Shown in pieces: positions 40,445 to 50,406 of a stretch of DNA of 64,000 bases. Location of the stretch: positions 288,601 to 352,600 of the forward strand of contig NZ_JADMOL010000005.1 in assembly GCF_015558675.1 (NCBI RefSeq), in the 5' to 3' direction. Each line of letters opens with the position of its first letter. The stretch's first letter is position 1. A model generated the notes under the pieces. It was given only the letters and a program-made list of their open reading frames with translations, did no database searches and was not told the DNA's origin. The position numbers and the translations under genes are program-made. Origin of the DNA: Paenibacillus sp. 1001270B_150601_E10. Its GTDB lineage: Bacteria; Bacillota; Bacilli; Paenibacillales; Paenibacillaceae.

Positions 40445-41434
40445 TCACCTCTTTCGTAACATCCAATCTTCAACAAGCTGATAAATATGATGGCTAAGCT
40501 TAGCTGCATCATGCCGCAGATAGGTGCGGAACAGCACAAGGGAATCCGCAATGACCTTGTAGCCTTGCTTTGTAACCTCATCCAGATCAAGCTGGACAGC
40601 TGTTGAGCCTTTCTCTGCGTACAGATCCTGTACTTGAGGAGGGATCTCGCCATCATTAACAATAACATAGTCGAACAGCTGGCTGCCAACATGCTCCTGT
40701 ACAGCCGTAAGATGATCGCTTACCGTATAGTTGTCTGTCTCGCCAGGCTGCGTCATAACATTGCAAACAAACATTTTTACAGCCTGAGACTCAATGACGG
40801 CCTGCGCCAGCTTCGGTACTAGCAAATTCGGAATAATGCTTGTATACAGGCTCCCCGGCCCTATTAGGATAGCATCCGCTTCGCGAAGAGCGTCAACGGC
40901 CTCCTGCAATGGCTCAACATCATCCGGCTCCAAGAAGACGCGTTTAATACGCTTCCCGTGCTTCGGAATGTTGGACTCGCCTTCGACAATCGTTCCATCG
41001 ATCATCTCAGCCTTAAGCAGGACAGCTTCATTAGCTGCCGGCAGCACTCTGCCGCGTACAGCCAAGACACGGCTAAGCTCTCGTACACCTGCTACAAAGT
41101 CGCCTGTAATATCGGACATCGCAGCAAGGATAAGGTTGCCAAGACTATGGCCTGCTAGACCTGTTCCTTGTTTGAACCGATATTTTAGCATTTCCGATAA
41201 CGAGGGTTCTACATCCGCAAGAGCGGTAAGAACGTTGCGAATGTCCCCTGGAGGCGGCATTTGGAGCTCATTTCTCAATATGCCGGAGCTGCCCCCATCA
41301 TCTGCTACGGTTACAATCGCCGTAATATCTAGCGGCTTCTCTTTGAGACCGCGAAGCATGACGGATAACCCTGTGCCTCCACCCATCACGACAATGCGTG
41401 GGCGCTGCTCCTGCTTCTTAGATCGTTGACCCAT
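40445..41434 (-). CDS. yvcK: YvcK/CofD-like protein (gluconeogenesis factor)
   Basis: 329 residues of the YvcK branch of the CofD-like superfamily. In B. subtilis it is needed for growth on gluconeogenic carbon and for cell shape, and it binds UDP-sugars. The glycine-rich start IVVMGGGTGLSVMLRGLK, the ADDGGSSG motif and PPPGDIRN are diagnostic. GGGAGGG lies four bases before the ATG. It is 12 bases after yvcJ and 6 before whiA, so the three genes are tightly coupled. Confidence 0.95.
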   Translation of the reverse strand: MGQRSKKQEQRPRIVVMGGGTGLSVMLRGLKEKPLDITAIVTVADDGGSSGILRNELQMPPPGDIRNVLTALADVEPSLSEMLKYRFKQGTGLAGHSLGNLILAAMSDITGDFVAGVRELSRVLAVRGRVLPAANEAVLLKAEMIDGTIVEGESNIPKHGKRIKRVFLEPDDVEPLQEAVDALREADAILIGPGSLYTSIIPNLLVPKLAQAVIESQAVKMFVCNVMTQPGETDNYTVSDHLTAVQEHVGSQLFDYVIVNDGEIPPQVQDLYAEKGSTAVQLDLDEVTKQGYKVIADSLVLFRTYLRHDAAKLSHHIYQLVEDWMLRKR

Positions 41435-41446
41435 AGCGCCCTCCCG

Positions 41447-42343
41447 TCAGTGTCGGTCACGTTCCGCATCACGGTGACTGATACGAACGTTTTCCGTATC
41501 GCTGGCGCCGATCATACGACCGATATATTCCGCTATGGCGACAGAACGATGCTTGCCGCCTGTACAGCCAATACCGATAACGACCTGACTTTTCCCTTCT
41601 TTATGGTATTGAGGAATGAGAAAATTCAGCATATCCAATAGCTTCGCTAGGAACTGCTGTGTCTCAGGCCATTTCATCACATAGTCATATACATCCTGAT
41701 CCTGCCCCGTTCTCGGGCGGAGCTGCTCAACATAATGTGGATTCGGCAGGAACCGCACATCAAAAATCAGATCCGCATCAATCGGAACACCGTATTTGAA
41801 GCCAAATGAGGTTACATTAATGGACATCAAATGCTGATCAGCATGCATGAACCGAGTAATGATTCGATCTTTGAGCTGGGCTGGCTTCAAGTTGCTTGTG
41901 TCAATGACTTGATTAGCCCATCCCTTTAGATCTTCAAGCAGCTTACGCTCCATTCGAATGCCGTCAAGCGGCATGCCGTCTGGGGTAAGCGGATGACGTC
42001 TTCTGCTTTCCTTATAACGCTGAACAAGCACGCTGTCCGTTGCATCAAGGAAGAGAATCTCGCAGCTAATCGTATAATGATCACGAATATAATTTAATGA
42101 TTCCGACAATGCTGTAAAGAACTCCCGACCTCTCAAGTCGATCACCAAGGCTACCTTGCCGATCTTGCCCTTGGATTGCTCGATGAGCTCAGCAAACTTC
42201 GGGATCAAAACAGGGGGAAGATTATCGACGCAAAAGAATCCCAGATCCTCTAGGCTTTGCACGGCAATCGTCTTACCTGCACCTGACATCCCTGTGATAA
42301 TGACCAGCTTTGACATTGCTGATGTTTCCATCGATTCTATCAT
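41447..42343 (-). CDS. yvcJ: RNase adapter RapZ / nucleotide-binding protein YvcJ
   Basis: A 298-residue P-loop protein. Walker A is GMSGAGKT near residue 18. The C-terminal domain carries [17 protein letters not shown] and [10 protein letters not shown], the signature of the RapZ/YvcJ family. In E. coli RapZ controls glmS through a small RNA; in B. subtilis YvcJ hydrolyses GTP and affects competence. GAGAGG lies seven bases before the ATG at 42343. It is the second gene of the glcK operon, where a ROK kinase takes the place of B. subtilis yvcI. Confidence 0.95.
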   Translation of the reverse strand: MIESMETSAMSKLVIITGMSGAGKTIAVQSLEDLGFFCVDNLPPVLIPKFAELIEQSKGKIGKVALVIDLRGREFFTALSESLNYIRDHYTISCEILFLDATDSVLVQRYKESRRRHPLTPDGMPLDGIRMERKLLEDLKGWANQVIDTSNLKPAQLKDRIITRFMHADQHLMSINVTSFGFKYGVPIDADLIFDVRFLPNPHYVEQLRPRTGQDQDVYDYVMKWPETQQFLAKLLDMLNFLIPQYHKEGKSQVVIGIGCTGGKHRSVAIAEYIGRMIGASDTENVRISHRDAERDRH

Positions 42344-42371
42344 CGTTCGTCCTCTCCTTACTGCAAACCCT

Positions 42372-43325
42372 TTACGAATGCAAGAACAAGCCTGCGGCTC
42401 CGATCATACCTGCGTCATTGCCTAGCTCAGCTGCCACAATAGACACGCCGCGCGTTACTGGTTCTGGCGTAAGCTTCAAGAACGTTTCACGAATTTGGTC
42501 AAACAAGAACTCTCCTGCTTTGGAAACGCCGCCTCCGATAATGAAGCGCTCAGGATTCAACGTTACTGCAATCGCAGCCATTGACTTCCCAATGTAAAAT
42601 GCAGCACGGCTTACGATTCGCTCTGCAACCTCGTCACCTGCTTTAGCTGCGTCAAACACATCCTTCGCTGTAATCGGCTGCTCAATGAGGGACAAGGAAG
42701 TACGGTCTCCACGTTCAACAGCGTCATTGGCCATGCGAATAATACCTGTCGCCGAGGATACGGTCTCCAGGCATCCCATCTTCCCGCAGCCGCATTGAAT
42801 CGCTTCCAGATCTGGGATAACCGCCATATGTCCAAGCTCTCCAGCAAGGCCCGAGAAGCCTTGTACAATCTTGCCTCCAACGATGATCCCACCGCCAACG
42901 CCTGTACCCAGCGTGTAGCATACACAGTGATCAAGACCTTTGCCCGCACCGCTCCACACTTCACCTAGAGCAGCAACGTTTGCATCATTGTCAATCTTAA
43001 TTGGCTTATTTAGACGCTCCTCAAGAATAGAGCGAATCGGCACCTCTTTAAAACCTATGTTAGGAGCAAGCACAATAATGCCTTCCTTTATGTTGGTAAA
43101 TCCGGCTACCCCTGCGCCTACTCCAGCAATTTGATCCCATTCATAAGGCGAAGTCTCTACGATATGACGAACATATTTTTCAATATTATTGATGACTGTT
43201 TCGGTACCCTGTGCAACTTCAGTTGGACCTTCAAACGTATGCAGCAATTCGCCTGCAGCATTGACTAAGCCAACCTTAATTGCCGTTCCTCCCAAATCGA
43301 CACCTACGTAGAATTGTTCAGACAT
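42372..43325 (-). CDS. glcK: ROK-family glucokinase
   Basis: Phosphorylates glucose to glucose-6-phosphate with ATP. 317 residues. The N-terminal phosphate loop is [14 protein letters not shown], the catalytic region is [13 protein letters not shown], and the ROK zinc motif is [17 protein letters not shown] lies seven bases before the ATG. It is the first gene of the glcK-yvcJ-yvcK-whiA run and is preceded by a clear promoter. It supplies intracellular glucose released from imported oligosaccharides to the glycolytic operon in this window. Confidence 0.95.
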   Translation of the reverse strand: MSEQFYVGVDLGGTAIKVGLVNAAGELLHTFEGPTEVAQGTETVINNIEKYVRHIVETSPYEWDQIAGVGAGVAGFTNIKEGIIVLAPNIGFKEVPIRSILEERLNKPIKIDNDANVAALGEVWSGAGKGLDHCVCYTLGTGVGGGIIVGGKIVQGFSGLAGELGHMAVIPDLEAIQCGCGKMGCLETVSSATGIIRMANDAVERGDRTSLSLIEQPITAKDVFDAAKAGDEVAERIVSRAAFYIGKSMAAIAVTLNPERFIIGGGVSKAGEFLFDQIRETFLKLTPEPVTRGVSIVAAELGNDAGMIGAAGLFLHS

Positions 43326-43368
43326 GCGCCATCCACCTTTATCTTATTCGTTAGGTTCTTCTGTTCCC

Positions 43369-43397
43369 ACTATACGCGAACCCACTAGTCTGGTCAA
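43369..43397 (-). promoter_or_regulatory. Sigma-A promoter of the glcK-yvcJ-yvcK-whiA operon
   Basis: Minus strand TTGACC (43392-43397), a 17-base spacer and TATAGT (43369-43374). Confidence 0.8.
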
Positions 43398-43423
43398 GAG
43401 AACGAGAAGCCTCGCAGCACAAG

Positions 43424-43451
43424 CAAACGGAGCCTGTTACGGCTCCGTTTG
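43424..43451 (-). terminator. Terminator of trxB
   Basis: A perfect 11-bp stem CAAACGGAGCC / GGCTCCGTTTG. The U-tract is short on both strands. Confidence 0.65.
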
Positions 43452-43518
43452 TATCGTCAAAAAATGCTATAAAGTTTATCATATTGGCCCCTATTCAGAC
43501 CATGCAGAACGGATGGAC

Positions 43519-44475
43519 TTAGTTGCCGCTCCAATCGTGAACCATGTTTCCTTCCAAGAACTTCTCACAATCTAGAGCTGCTTGACAGCCAGAGCCCGCA
43601 GCTGTGATCGCTTGACGGTACTTCATGTCCTGCACATCGCCTGCAGCGAAGATGCCTGGCACGCTTGTTTCCGTTGTTCCAGGCTTCACGACAACGTAGC
43701 CAGTGGAGTTCAATTCCACTTGGCCCTTCAAGAAGCCTGTGTTCGGGGTGTGGCCGATCGCTACAAACAAGCCGTCAGTAGGAATGACCTCTTCTTCACC
43801 CGTCTCGTTGTTCTTCACCCGAAGACCCGTTACGCCGAGCGGCGAGGATTCAACTGCGATTGGTGTGCGATTAAGCGCCCAACCAATCTTTTCATTGTTC
43901 TTCGCACGATCCTGCATGATCTTTGAAGCGCGAAGCTCATCGCGACGATGCACGATCGTCAAATCAGTAGCAAAACGAGTCAAGAAGTTTGCTTCTTCCA
44001 TAGCGGAGTCTCCACCGCCGACAACGACGATCTTCTTGTTGCGGAAGAAGAAGCCGTCGCATGTTGCACAAGCACTAACGCCTTTGCCCAAGTTATCCAG
44101 CTCACCTGGAATATCAAGATAACGAGCAGAAGCGCCTGTAGCAACAATAATGGATTCCGTCACCACTTCACCCAAGCCTTCTACCTGAAGCTTGAATGGG
44201 CGCTCGCTTGCATCCACGGATTGCACGATACCCGTCTTGAAAGTAGTGCCGAAGCGCTCTGCTTGTTTGCGCATGTTCTCCATAAGCTCAGGACCAGTAA
44301 TGCCTTCTGGGAAGCCAGGGAAATTCTCGACTTCCGTTGTTGTCGTCAACTGTCCGCCTGGTTGTGGACCTTCAATGACAAGCGGCTCCATATTCGCGCG
44401 AGCCAAATAGATCGCAGCTGTATAGCCCGCAGGCCCTGTACCAATAACAACCGATTTATATACTTGTTGAGTCAT
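43519..44475 (-). CDS. trxB: Thioredoxin reductase
   Basis: Reduces thioredoxin with NADPH through FAD. 318 residues. The FAD-binding motif is GTGPAGYTAAIY, the redox-active pair is CATC (Cys136 and Cys139), the NADPH motif is GGGDSAMEEA, and GIFAAGDV closes the second FAD site. GGAGG lies about 11 bases before the ATG. It sits between glcK and the yvcD-like gene, as in the conserved Bacillales order, with its own promoter region (TATAAT near 44520). Confidence 0.97.
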   Translation of the reverse strand: MTQQVYKSVVIGTGPAGYTAAIYLARANMEPLVIEGPQPGGQLTTTTEVENFPGFPEGITGPELMENMRKQAERFGTTFKTGIVQSVDASERPFKLQVEGLGEVVTESIIVATGASARYLDIPGELDNLGKGVSACATCDGFFFRNKKIVVVGGGDSAMEEANFLTRFATDLTIVHRRDELRASKIMQDRAKNNEKIGWALNRTPIAVESSPLGVTGLRVKNNETGEEEVIPTDGLFVAIGHTPNTGFLKGQVELNSTGYVVVKPGTTETSVPGIFAAGDVQDMKYRQAITAAGSGCQAALDCEKFLEGNMVHDWSGN

Positions 44476-44608
44476 TCGCGATGATCCTCCTTTAATATGG
44501 ATATATCTTAAGCCGTATTATACGATTCAAAACATTTATCTTTCTATTAATAACCTGTTCCGAGGATTCAGAATCGGTTTAATTTACACTTCATAAAAAG
44601 GTCTTCTT

Positions 44609-46540
44609 CTACGTTTGCTCAAAGCTTCGATAACCTTGTACAGGTGAGCCTTCAACAAGACGCTTCACATTGCGGCTGACGCTAGCAGCGGATACCTCAT
44701 ATCGATCGGCCGCCTCCTGATAAGAGATCGGGCGATGATGCTGTCTCATTATAATATACTCTAGAGCAGCTGCCCATACACCAGTCTTTTGCAGCCTCGG
44801 AATATCCGGATACATTTTCGCTAACCAATTGTACCAGAGCATTTCCGCATCATACATCATAAGCAGGCTGACATGCGGCTCCATATGGAATCGGAGCTCT
44901 TCAATGACGTTCTCCCAGATGGTCTCCCATACGGGAAGCGGCTTTGCAAGATACATAGAGTCGAAGCGCTGCGAGCTACCCTCCTGATTAACCTCTAGCT
45001 CGCCTTCAACCCCCATCCGGCGGAGTAGATAGAAGCTTAACTGCTTGACAACAGGCTCCTGAGCCGGGTCCAACAGCAGTGTCTTTAAAGCTTCTTTCGC
45101 TTCTTCATCTCCTAGGACGCTAATTGCCTCAATGGCCTGCAGCTTCGTATCCAGATCACCAAAGCGGAGCGCCCAAAATAAAGAGCTTCTTACTAAAGGA
45201 TCACTTTTAACCTTCTCCTGCCACTGAGAGCGAATACCCTCGGTAGATTCATGCGAATGAAGATTATCTGAAGCAACACCGCTGCGTCTTAAGGCCTCTT
45301 GATATCTGCGGCTCTCCTCATCATAGGGAAGCCGATAGTGGTAACTCGGCATTGGAGTAAGTGTATCGCCAGGACGTATGCTTTGAAGCTGCTCGAGAAA
45401 ATAAGCGGCAATGCCAGACTTCGTATCGAGTCTTCGACATACCGCCCACCAGCGTGCTGCTTCATCGTAGCGACCGACATGGCAAGCTGCAACCGCAGCA
45501 TAGTGATAAACAGAAGGCTCTCTCATTGAAGTCGTCGTTACGATGCGCTTCAAATGCCGATAAGCCTGCTGATGTTCGCCGAGAATTCCCATCGTTGTCG
45601 CCAGCTTGAAGCTGTGCTCATGATGGAAGGGCTCTGTCTTGGTGAGCACTTCAACGATCTCTTGCACAACATCCTCGTGGCCCGCCTGACGCTCAAAGAT
45701 TGCAAGGTTGCACAAAGCGTGCAAATTGCCTGCATCACGTTCAAGCACGCCATGCAGCATCTGCTGGGCATCTTCAAATCTACCCATGTAATAGTATGCC
45801 AACGCTAAGTTGTTGCGTGCAGCCAAGTAATCGGGGTCCGCTTCCAATATGCCAAGGAGAAGCTGCTCCGCTTCACCAAAGCGGCCTTCCTCCAGCATCT
45901 GCCGCGCAGTGGCATGCTGGAGCTCCTGCTCATCGCCCTCATTCGTAACAGATGGCATCTCGTCTGCTTCTGAGCGGTTAACATCCTGTTCATCCCCACG
46001 TTTCTCGATGGTAGGCACATAGTCCTCATCATCTAATGCATCCATGGATTCGTCTTGCCGAGAAGCTTTTGCACCGCGTCCTCGTCGGGATGCACCGGGC
46101 TGATGCTTCTCAAAATGCAGCATGTCCAGCATATCTTGAGCTTCCTCTACGTAGATGCCCGTCGGGTCTATTGTCAAGTAATGCTCCAATAATGCTTCTG
46201 CAGCATCGAATTTCTCCAGATAGGCGCAATTGTTCGCCATATAGTAGTAGCATTCCGTCATATCTGGGTCAAGATGGTTTACAACATGATCAAGTATTCG
46301 ATTCGATTGCTCAAACTGACCCGCTTCTGCAAGCGCGCCGGCATAATTACATTGATGAATCGGATCGCTTGGTTCACAATCCGCTGCTTTACGAAAATAT
46401 TTTAATGCCTTGTCGTAATGCATCCGCTCTAGAGCCTTTATTGCACGGTCTGCATAGGCTGCGGCATCAACCGGGAACGAGATAATATTCGTATGGATCA
46501 TTGCATTGTGTCCGGTCGATTCAGACATCTGATCTGCCAT
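44609..46540 (-). CDS. Tetratricopeptide-repeat protein (YvcD-like) with C-terminal helix-turn-helix
   Basis: A 643-residue cytoplasmic protein. TPR units occupy about residues 25-145 and 210-400, separated by a charged low-complexity linker rich in Asp and Glu (about 148-205). HEAT-like helices lie at about 455-520. The C-terminal 60 residues include ISYQEAADRYEVSAASVSRN, which looks like a helix-turn-helix. The position between trxB and the his operon matches B. subtilis yvcD, also a TPR protein but shorter. The ATG at 46540 follows AGGAGG by ten bases; TTG at 46546 is possible. Function is unknown. Confidence 0.85.
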   Translation of the reverse strand: MADQMSESTGHNAMIHTNIISFPVDAAAYADRAIKALERMHYDKALKYFRKAADCEPSDPIHQCNYAGALAEAGQFEQSNRILDHVVNHLDPDMTECYYYMANNCAYLEKFDAAEALLEHYLTIDPTGIYVEEAQDMLDMLHFEKHQPGASRRGRGAKASRQDESMDALDDEDYVPTIEKRGDEQDVNRSEADEMPSVTNEGDEQELQHATARQMLEEGRFGEAEQLLLGILEADPDYLAARNNLALAYYYMGRFEDAQQMLHGVLERDAGNLHALCNLAIFERQAGHEDVVQEIVEVLTKTEPFHHEHSFKLATTMGILGEHQQAYRHLKRIVTTTSMREPSVYHYAAVAACHVGRYDEAARWWAVCRRLDTKSGIAAYFLEQLQSIRPGDTLTPMPSYHYRLPYDEESRRYQEALRRSGVASDNLHSHESTEGIRSQWQEKVKSDPLVRSSLFWALRFGDLDTKLQAIEAISVLGDEEAKEALKTLLLDPAQEPVVKQLSFYLLRRMGVEGELEVNQEGSSQRFDSMYLAKPLPVWETIWENVIEELRFHMEPHVSLLMMYDAEMLWYNWLAKMYPDIPRLQKTGVWAAALEYIIMRQHHRPISYQEAADRYEVSAASVSRNVKRLVEGSPVQGYRSFEQT

Positions 46541-46594
46541 CGCCAAGGCACCTCCTAACTGTCATCGTTTGTCTATGTTAATCTTGCAATCACA

Positions 46595-46625
46595 AGTATA
46601 ACATAACGAGACCGTTATCCCTCAA
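46595..46625 (-). promoter_or_regulatory. Putative promoter of the TPR gene (extended -10)
   Basis: Minus strand TGTTATACT (extended -10; hexamer 46595-46600) with TTGAGG (46620-46625) at a long 19-base spacing. Confidence 0.4.
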
Positions 46626-46699
46626 CCCTTTCCGCAAGCAGCGATGGAACTAGACTTGATCTTGATTAGCAATCCCACTCAAATCAAAGATCTCTTAAC

Positions 46700-46729
46700 A
46701 AAAAAAAGGAATAACCAGAGCTCCTATTC
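46700..46729 (-). terminator. Weak minus-strand terminator in the yvcD-his gap
   Basis: A GAATA / TATTC stem with a GAGCTC-containing loop precedes T8 on the minus strand. The stem is short, so efficiency is uncertain. It could end the transcript that starts near 47175. Confidence 0.4.
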
Positions 46730-46825
46730 TTACAACACATGAAGATCTCATGGTTAAACAATCCGAATAAAACTCTTCCTAGCAGGAGTTAATTCATACG
46801 ATTTGGCATAGCCTCATTGATGCCA

Positions 46826-46870
46826 TCGCATAAGGATGTCGTGCGCAGTAAAAATGACATCCTTATGCGA
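46826..46870. repeat. 15-bp perfect inverted repeat (stable RNA hairpin)
   Basis: TCGCATAAGGATGTC (46826-46840) and GACATCCTTATGCGA (46856-46870) flank a 15-base loop. There is no U-tract on either side, so it is not an ordinary terminator. It falls inside the predicted minus-strand transcript of this gap. Confidence 0.7.
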
Positions 46871-46999
46871 AAGCTTTCCATTAGACCGCTTGCCTCGTTC
46901 TTGCTCTTTCCTTTATAAAAGGGTACTTCTTGCATGTAAGGCAGAGAGCCTCATCTCCAAAGGTTGCTTATCAAGCCTCATTATAGGGCCAGCCTTGCC

Positions 47000-47134
47000 T
47001 TAGTGAGTCTGGCGATGCTTCTGCTTCCTAATCGTCAGCATAAGATCTCCCAGTGTGTGGCGGCATCCATTATCGCAATGTTGGCTAAAATATTGAATGT
47101 ATAATGGCTTCAGCATACCGAGATAATGGGTCAT
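47000..47134 (-). CDS. Possible small protein of 44 residues
   Basis: An ATG-to-TAA frame in an otherwise geneless 830-base gap. The product starts MTHYLGMLKPLY and contains a Cys/His cluster, QHCDNGCRHT, with a basic C-terminus (IRKQKHRQTH). It lies 48 bases downstream of a consensus sigma-A promoter. No good ribosome binding site precedes the ATG, which argues against it or for an internal start. I do not recognise the product. It may instead be part of a noncoding RNA. Confidence 0.35.
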   Translation of the reverse strand: MTHYLGMLKPLYIQYFSQHCDNGCRHTLGDLMLTIRKQKHRQTH

Positions 47135-47181
47135 GACAAGCAAATTAAAAATGATTTTTATATTATAATTATTATAATCTT

Positions 47182-47210
47182 ATTATAGCGTACATTATCC
47201 ATTCAGGCAA
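47182..47210 (-). promoter_or_regulatory. Strong orphan sigma-A promoter downstream of the his operon
   Basis: Minus strand TTGCCT (47205-47210), a 17-base spacer and a perfect TATAAT (47182-47187). It lies after the his terminator, so it drives a separate transcript toward the TPR gene. Confidence 0.65.
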
Positions 47211-47305
47211 TCCTTCTGTGTTTCCTCCGAATCTGCTTTAAGCAGATGGAAAACAGGCGTTTTAGTATAAACGAACCAACTGGGGCTCATCCTTGCCCAG
47301 TAAAC

Positions 47306-47355
47306 AAAAAACGAGCCAAACCTTCCGACCTTTCGTCGGTATGGCTCTGCTCGTT
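47306..47355 (-). terminator. Terminator of the histidine operon
   Basis: A compound stem: AGCCA / TGGCT outside and CCGAC-GAAAG-GTCGG inside, followed on the minus strand by T6. Confidence 0.85.
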
Positions 47356-47374
47356 TGTGCCCACAAAACGCATT

Positions 47375-48127
47375 TTATGATTTTATTTTCCCCTGGTCAC
47401 TATATTGATCCCGACGAGGCGATTGATGTCTTCGCTTCAATTCATCGAGTACATCATCAAGCGGAAGCTTGGACTGCTGCATCAGCACCAGCAGATGGAA
47501 GATAAGATCACCGATCTCCCCTTTTAATTCATCCGGATCCTGATTCTTGGCTGCGATAATGACCTCGGAGGCTTCTTCTCCAATCTTCTTCAAGATCTTA
47601 TCAAGACCCTGATCAAACAAATAGGTCGTGTATGCGCCTTCTGGGCGCTCTTGCTCTCTATCTCTAATCGTCGTTTCCAAATGCTCAAGTATCTCGAATC
47701 TTCCCTTTTGAATAGGAGTACGACTTATCGATTCAAAGAAGCAGGTCGGGCTGCCTGTATGACAAGCAGGTCCTGCAGGACGCACCTGAACAAGCAGCGT
47801 ATCTTGATCGCAATCCGTGTACATGCCAACAATCGGCTGTGTATGACCTGAGGTTGCCCCTTTATGCCATAAGGATTGACGGGATCTGCTCCAGAATACC
47901 GTTTCTCCTTGCTCACAGCTTAATAGAAAGGACTCGCGATTCATGTAGGCCACCATCAGCACTTCAAGAGTATCCACGTCCTGAACAATTGCAGGGATGA
48001 GACCTGCTTCGCTCCAGGCAAGCTTATCCGCCCACTCTGCTGCTGTTGCTGCGTTCAACTCAAGAGAGTCCCCATTCTTCATCTTCGCAGCACGTTCGGC
48101 TGCTTCTACAGATTCATAGGCTTTCAT
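47375..48127 (-). CDS. hisIE: Bifunctional phosphoribosyl-AMP cyclohydrolase / phosphoribosyl-ATP pyrophosphatase
   Basis: Catalyses steps 2 and 3 of histidine synthesis. 250 residues: a HisI domain (about 40-140) with [25 protein letters not shown] and the Cys-containing DCDQDTLL and [10 protein letters not shown] metal motifs, then a HisE domain (about 145-235) with [14 protein letters not shown]. An N-terminal extension of about 25 residues precedes the HisI core. It overlaps hisF by four bases (ATGA) and has GGGGG ten bases before the ATG. It is the last gene of the operon. Confidence 0.96.
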   Translation of the reverse strand: MKAYESVEAAERAAKMKNGDSLELNAATAAEWADKLAWSEAGLIPAIVQDVDTLEVLMVAYMNRESFLLSCEQGETVFWSRSRQSLWHKGATSGHTQPIVGMYTDCDQDTLLVQVRPAGPACHTGSPTCFFESISRTPIQKGRFEILEHLETTIRDREQERPEGAYTTYLFDQGLDKILKKIGEEASEVIIAAKNQDPDELKGEIGDLIFHLLVLMQQSKLPLDDVLDELKRRHQSPRRDQYSDQGKIKS

Positions 48128-48882
48128 CGTACGATTACCCCCTTGCTGCGCAAGCCTTCCTTTACTTCTGTAATCGACATTTCCTTATAGTGAAAAATAG
48201 ACGCTGCCAGCGCTGCATCCGCACAGCCTTCTGTCAGTACTTTCTCAAAGTGCTCCACTAGTCCTGCTCCACCCGAAGCAATAACCGGAACCTGCACACG
48301 CTTCGAAATCGCTGCGGTCAACGGAAGATCAAAGCCGTCTTTCGTACCATCGGCATCCATGCTGGTCAATAGAATTTCTCCTGCCCCTAAACGAACAGCA
48401 TCTTCCGCCCATTCAATGGCGCGAATGCCTGTCGGCTTACGGCCGCCATGGGTGTATACCTCCCAATCCTGCCAATCGGAATTGTATTTGGCATCAATGG
48501 CGACAACGATGCACTGACTTCCAAAGCGCTTAGCCCCTTCCGTAATTAAGGAAGGCTCCAGCACCGCTGCGGTATTCATCCCGATCTTATCAGCCCCTGC
48601 TCGTAGAATGCGCTGCATATCCTCGACACTCTTGATTCCCCCGCCTACTGTAAACGGAATCGAAATGCTGCCTGCCGTCTCGCGAACGACGTCAACCATC
48701 GTTTCTCTTCCTTCCGCCGAGGCCGAGATATCTAGGAATACAAGCTCGTCCGCGCCTTCCTGATCATAAAGAGCCGCGAGCTCCACGGGATCGCCTGCGT
48801 CCTTAAGCTGAACGAAATTAACCCCTTTAACCACACGCCCATCTTTCACGTCCAAACATGGTATGATTCGTTTCGCAAGCAT
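48124..48882 (-). CDS. hisF: Imidazole glycerol phosphate synthase, cyclase subunit
   Basis: With HisH, forms imidazole glycerol phosphate and AICAR from PRFAR. A 252-residue TIM barrel with both catalytic aspartates, Asp11 (PCLDVKDG) and Asp130 (VVAIDAK). GAGGAGGG lies six bases before the ATG. It overlaps hisIE by four bases. Confidence 0.98.
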   Translation of the reverse strand: MLAKRIIPCLDVKDGRVVKGVNFVQLKDAGDPVELAALYDQEGADELVFLDISASAEGRETMVDVVRETAGSISIPFTVGGGIKSVEDMQRILRAGADKIGMNTAAVLEPSLITEGAKRFGSQCIVVAIDAKYNSDWQDWEVYTHGGRKPTGIRAIEWAEDAVRLGAGEILLTSMDADGTKDGFDLPLTAAISKRVQVPVIASGGAGLVEHFEKVLTEGCADAALAASIFHYKEMSITEVKEGLRSKGVIVR

Positions 48883-48963
48883 CTATATCCCTCCTCATCG
48901 TCATGTAACCATTGATCCTTGAAGCTATAATATTGGTCAGCATATCAACCTGGACGGGCAACA

Positions 48964-49704
48964 CTATCTTGCTGCCGCAAGCTCTACCGCATCAGATAGC
49001 TGAATGGCTCCTGTATACAGCGCCTTCCCAACGATGGCTCCACCTACACCCGCTTCACGATACTCAGCTAGTGATTTGATGTCCGCAAGTGTGCTCACGC
49101 CCCCTGAGGCAATCACGGTTTGCTTGGAGGCACGTGCCAAGCTGACAATGGCTTCGGTGTTGGGGCCCTTCATCATGCCATCACGGGATATATCTGTAAA
49201 AATAAATGTCGTCGCTCCCGCTTCCGCCAGCTGCAGCGCAAGGTCCTCTGCCTTTACCTCCGATGTGTCCAGCCAGCCTCTTGTTGCCACATAGCCATTT
49301 CTCGCATCGATCCCGATCGCTATCTTCGATCCATAGGACTTTAATACACGCTCGACGAAGCTGCGATCCTCTATCGCTGCGGTCCCCAATATGACGCGGG
49401 ATACGCCAAGCTCAAGCAAACGCTCTACATCCGCTTCAGTTCGAAGCCCGCCCCCTACCTGAACAGGAACCTTTACGCTGCTTGCAATATGGCCAATCAG
49501 CTCAGCGTTGATGGGACGCCCCTCTTTCGCTCCATCGAGGTCGACCAAGTGAATCCATTCTGCCCCGCCAGCCTGCCATTCGACTGCCACCTCGACAGGA
49601 TTGTCATTATAGACAGTCTCTTGACCATAATCTCCTTGTATCAATCGAACACATTTGCCCCCGCGAATATCGATCGCCGGATATATGATAAATGGTGCGC
49701 TCAC
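48964..49704 (-). CDS. hisA: ProFAR isomerase (phosphoribosylformimino-AICAR-phosphate isomerase)
   Basis: Catalyses the Amadori rearrangement of ProFAR to PRFAR. A 246-residue TIM barrel homologous to HisF, with Asp12 (YPAIDIRGG) and Asp133 (GIDARNG) as catalytic residues. Translation starts at GTG with AAGGAG eight bases upstream. An 81-base spacer separates it from hisF. Confidence 0.97.
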   Translation of the reverse strand: MSAPFIIYPAIDIRGGKCVRLIQGDYGQETVYNDNPVEVAVEWQAGGAEWIHLVDLDGAKEGRPINAELIGHIASSVKVPVQVGGGLRTEADVERLLELGVSRVILGTAAIEDRSFVERVLKSYGSKIAIGIDARNGYVATRGWLDTSEVKAEDLALQLAEAGATTFIFTDISRDGMMKGPNTEAIVSLARASKQTVIASGGVSTLADIKSLAEYREAGVGGAIVGKALYTGAIQLSDAVELAAAR

Positions 49705-49773
49705 AGACTCATCTCCTTTTTCCCATTACATTTATCGATTAAGCCCTCTTATGAAACTCATCTACGTGAGGAA

Positions 49774-50406
49774 CTACGATGCCGCTTGCTTGACCGAAGC
49801 AGCTACGTCTATAAATCTTTTCAACAGCTGCAAGCCAAGCTCACCGCTCTTTTCAGGGTGAAACTGCATGCCATAGATTTGGTCTCGCGCAACAATCGCC
49901 GTTACCTGCTGATTTGCATAATCACATGTCGCGATCAAATCCTTCTGTTCTCCTGGCAGCACATGATAGGAGTGAACAAAGTATACATAGCCTTCATCCA
50001 TTCCCTCTACCAAGAGATGATGAGGCTGCTTCCAGCTGCATTGATTCCAGCCCATATGAGGAACCTTATACGCCCCTTCCTGGAATCGCACAACTTTGCC
50101 AGGAAGAAGCCCCAGGCCTTCATGCAGCCCGTGCTCCTCACTATGCTCAAACAGCAGCTGCATCCCAAGACAAATGCCCAATAGCGGCTTGCCGCCGCGC
50201 GCAAGCTCAATTATCGTCTGATCCAAACCCGTCAATCTCAGCGCATCCATGGCATCCCCGAATGCTCCAACACCGGGAAGCAGCAGAGCCGGGGCCTGTG
50301 CGAGCACATCGCGATCCGAGGTTACGACGGCTTCGCCTCCAAGACGCTCAATTGCCTTGCTGACGCTGTGAAGATTGCCCATGCCATAATCCACAATTGC
50401 AATCAA
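49774..50406 (-). CDS. hisH: Imidazole glycerol phosphate synthase, glutamine amidotransferase subunit
   Basis: Supplies ammonia from glutamine to HisF. 210 residues of class I amidotransferase. The triad is Cys79 (GICLGM), His183 and Glu185 (QFHPEKSG), and LLPGVGAFGDAM is the oxyanion strand. Translation begins at TTG directly after the hisB stop codon, with AAGGGGGTG six bases upstream, so it is coupled to hisB. Confidence 0.97.
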   Translation of the reverse strand: MIAIVDYGMGNLHSVSKAIERLGGEAVVTSDRDVLAQAPALLLPGVGAFGDAMDALRLTGLDQTIIELARGGKPLLGICLGMQLLFEHSEEHGLHEGLGLLPGKVVRFQEGAYKVPHMGWNQCSWKQPHHLLVEGMDEGYVYFVHSYHVLPGEQKDLIATCDYANQQVTAIVARDQIYGMQFHPEKSGELGLQLLKRFIDVAASVKQAAS

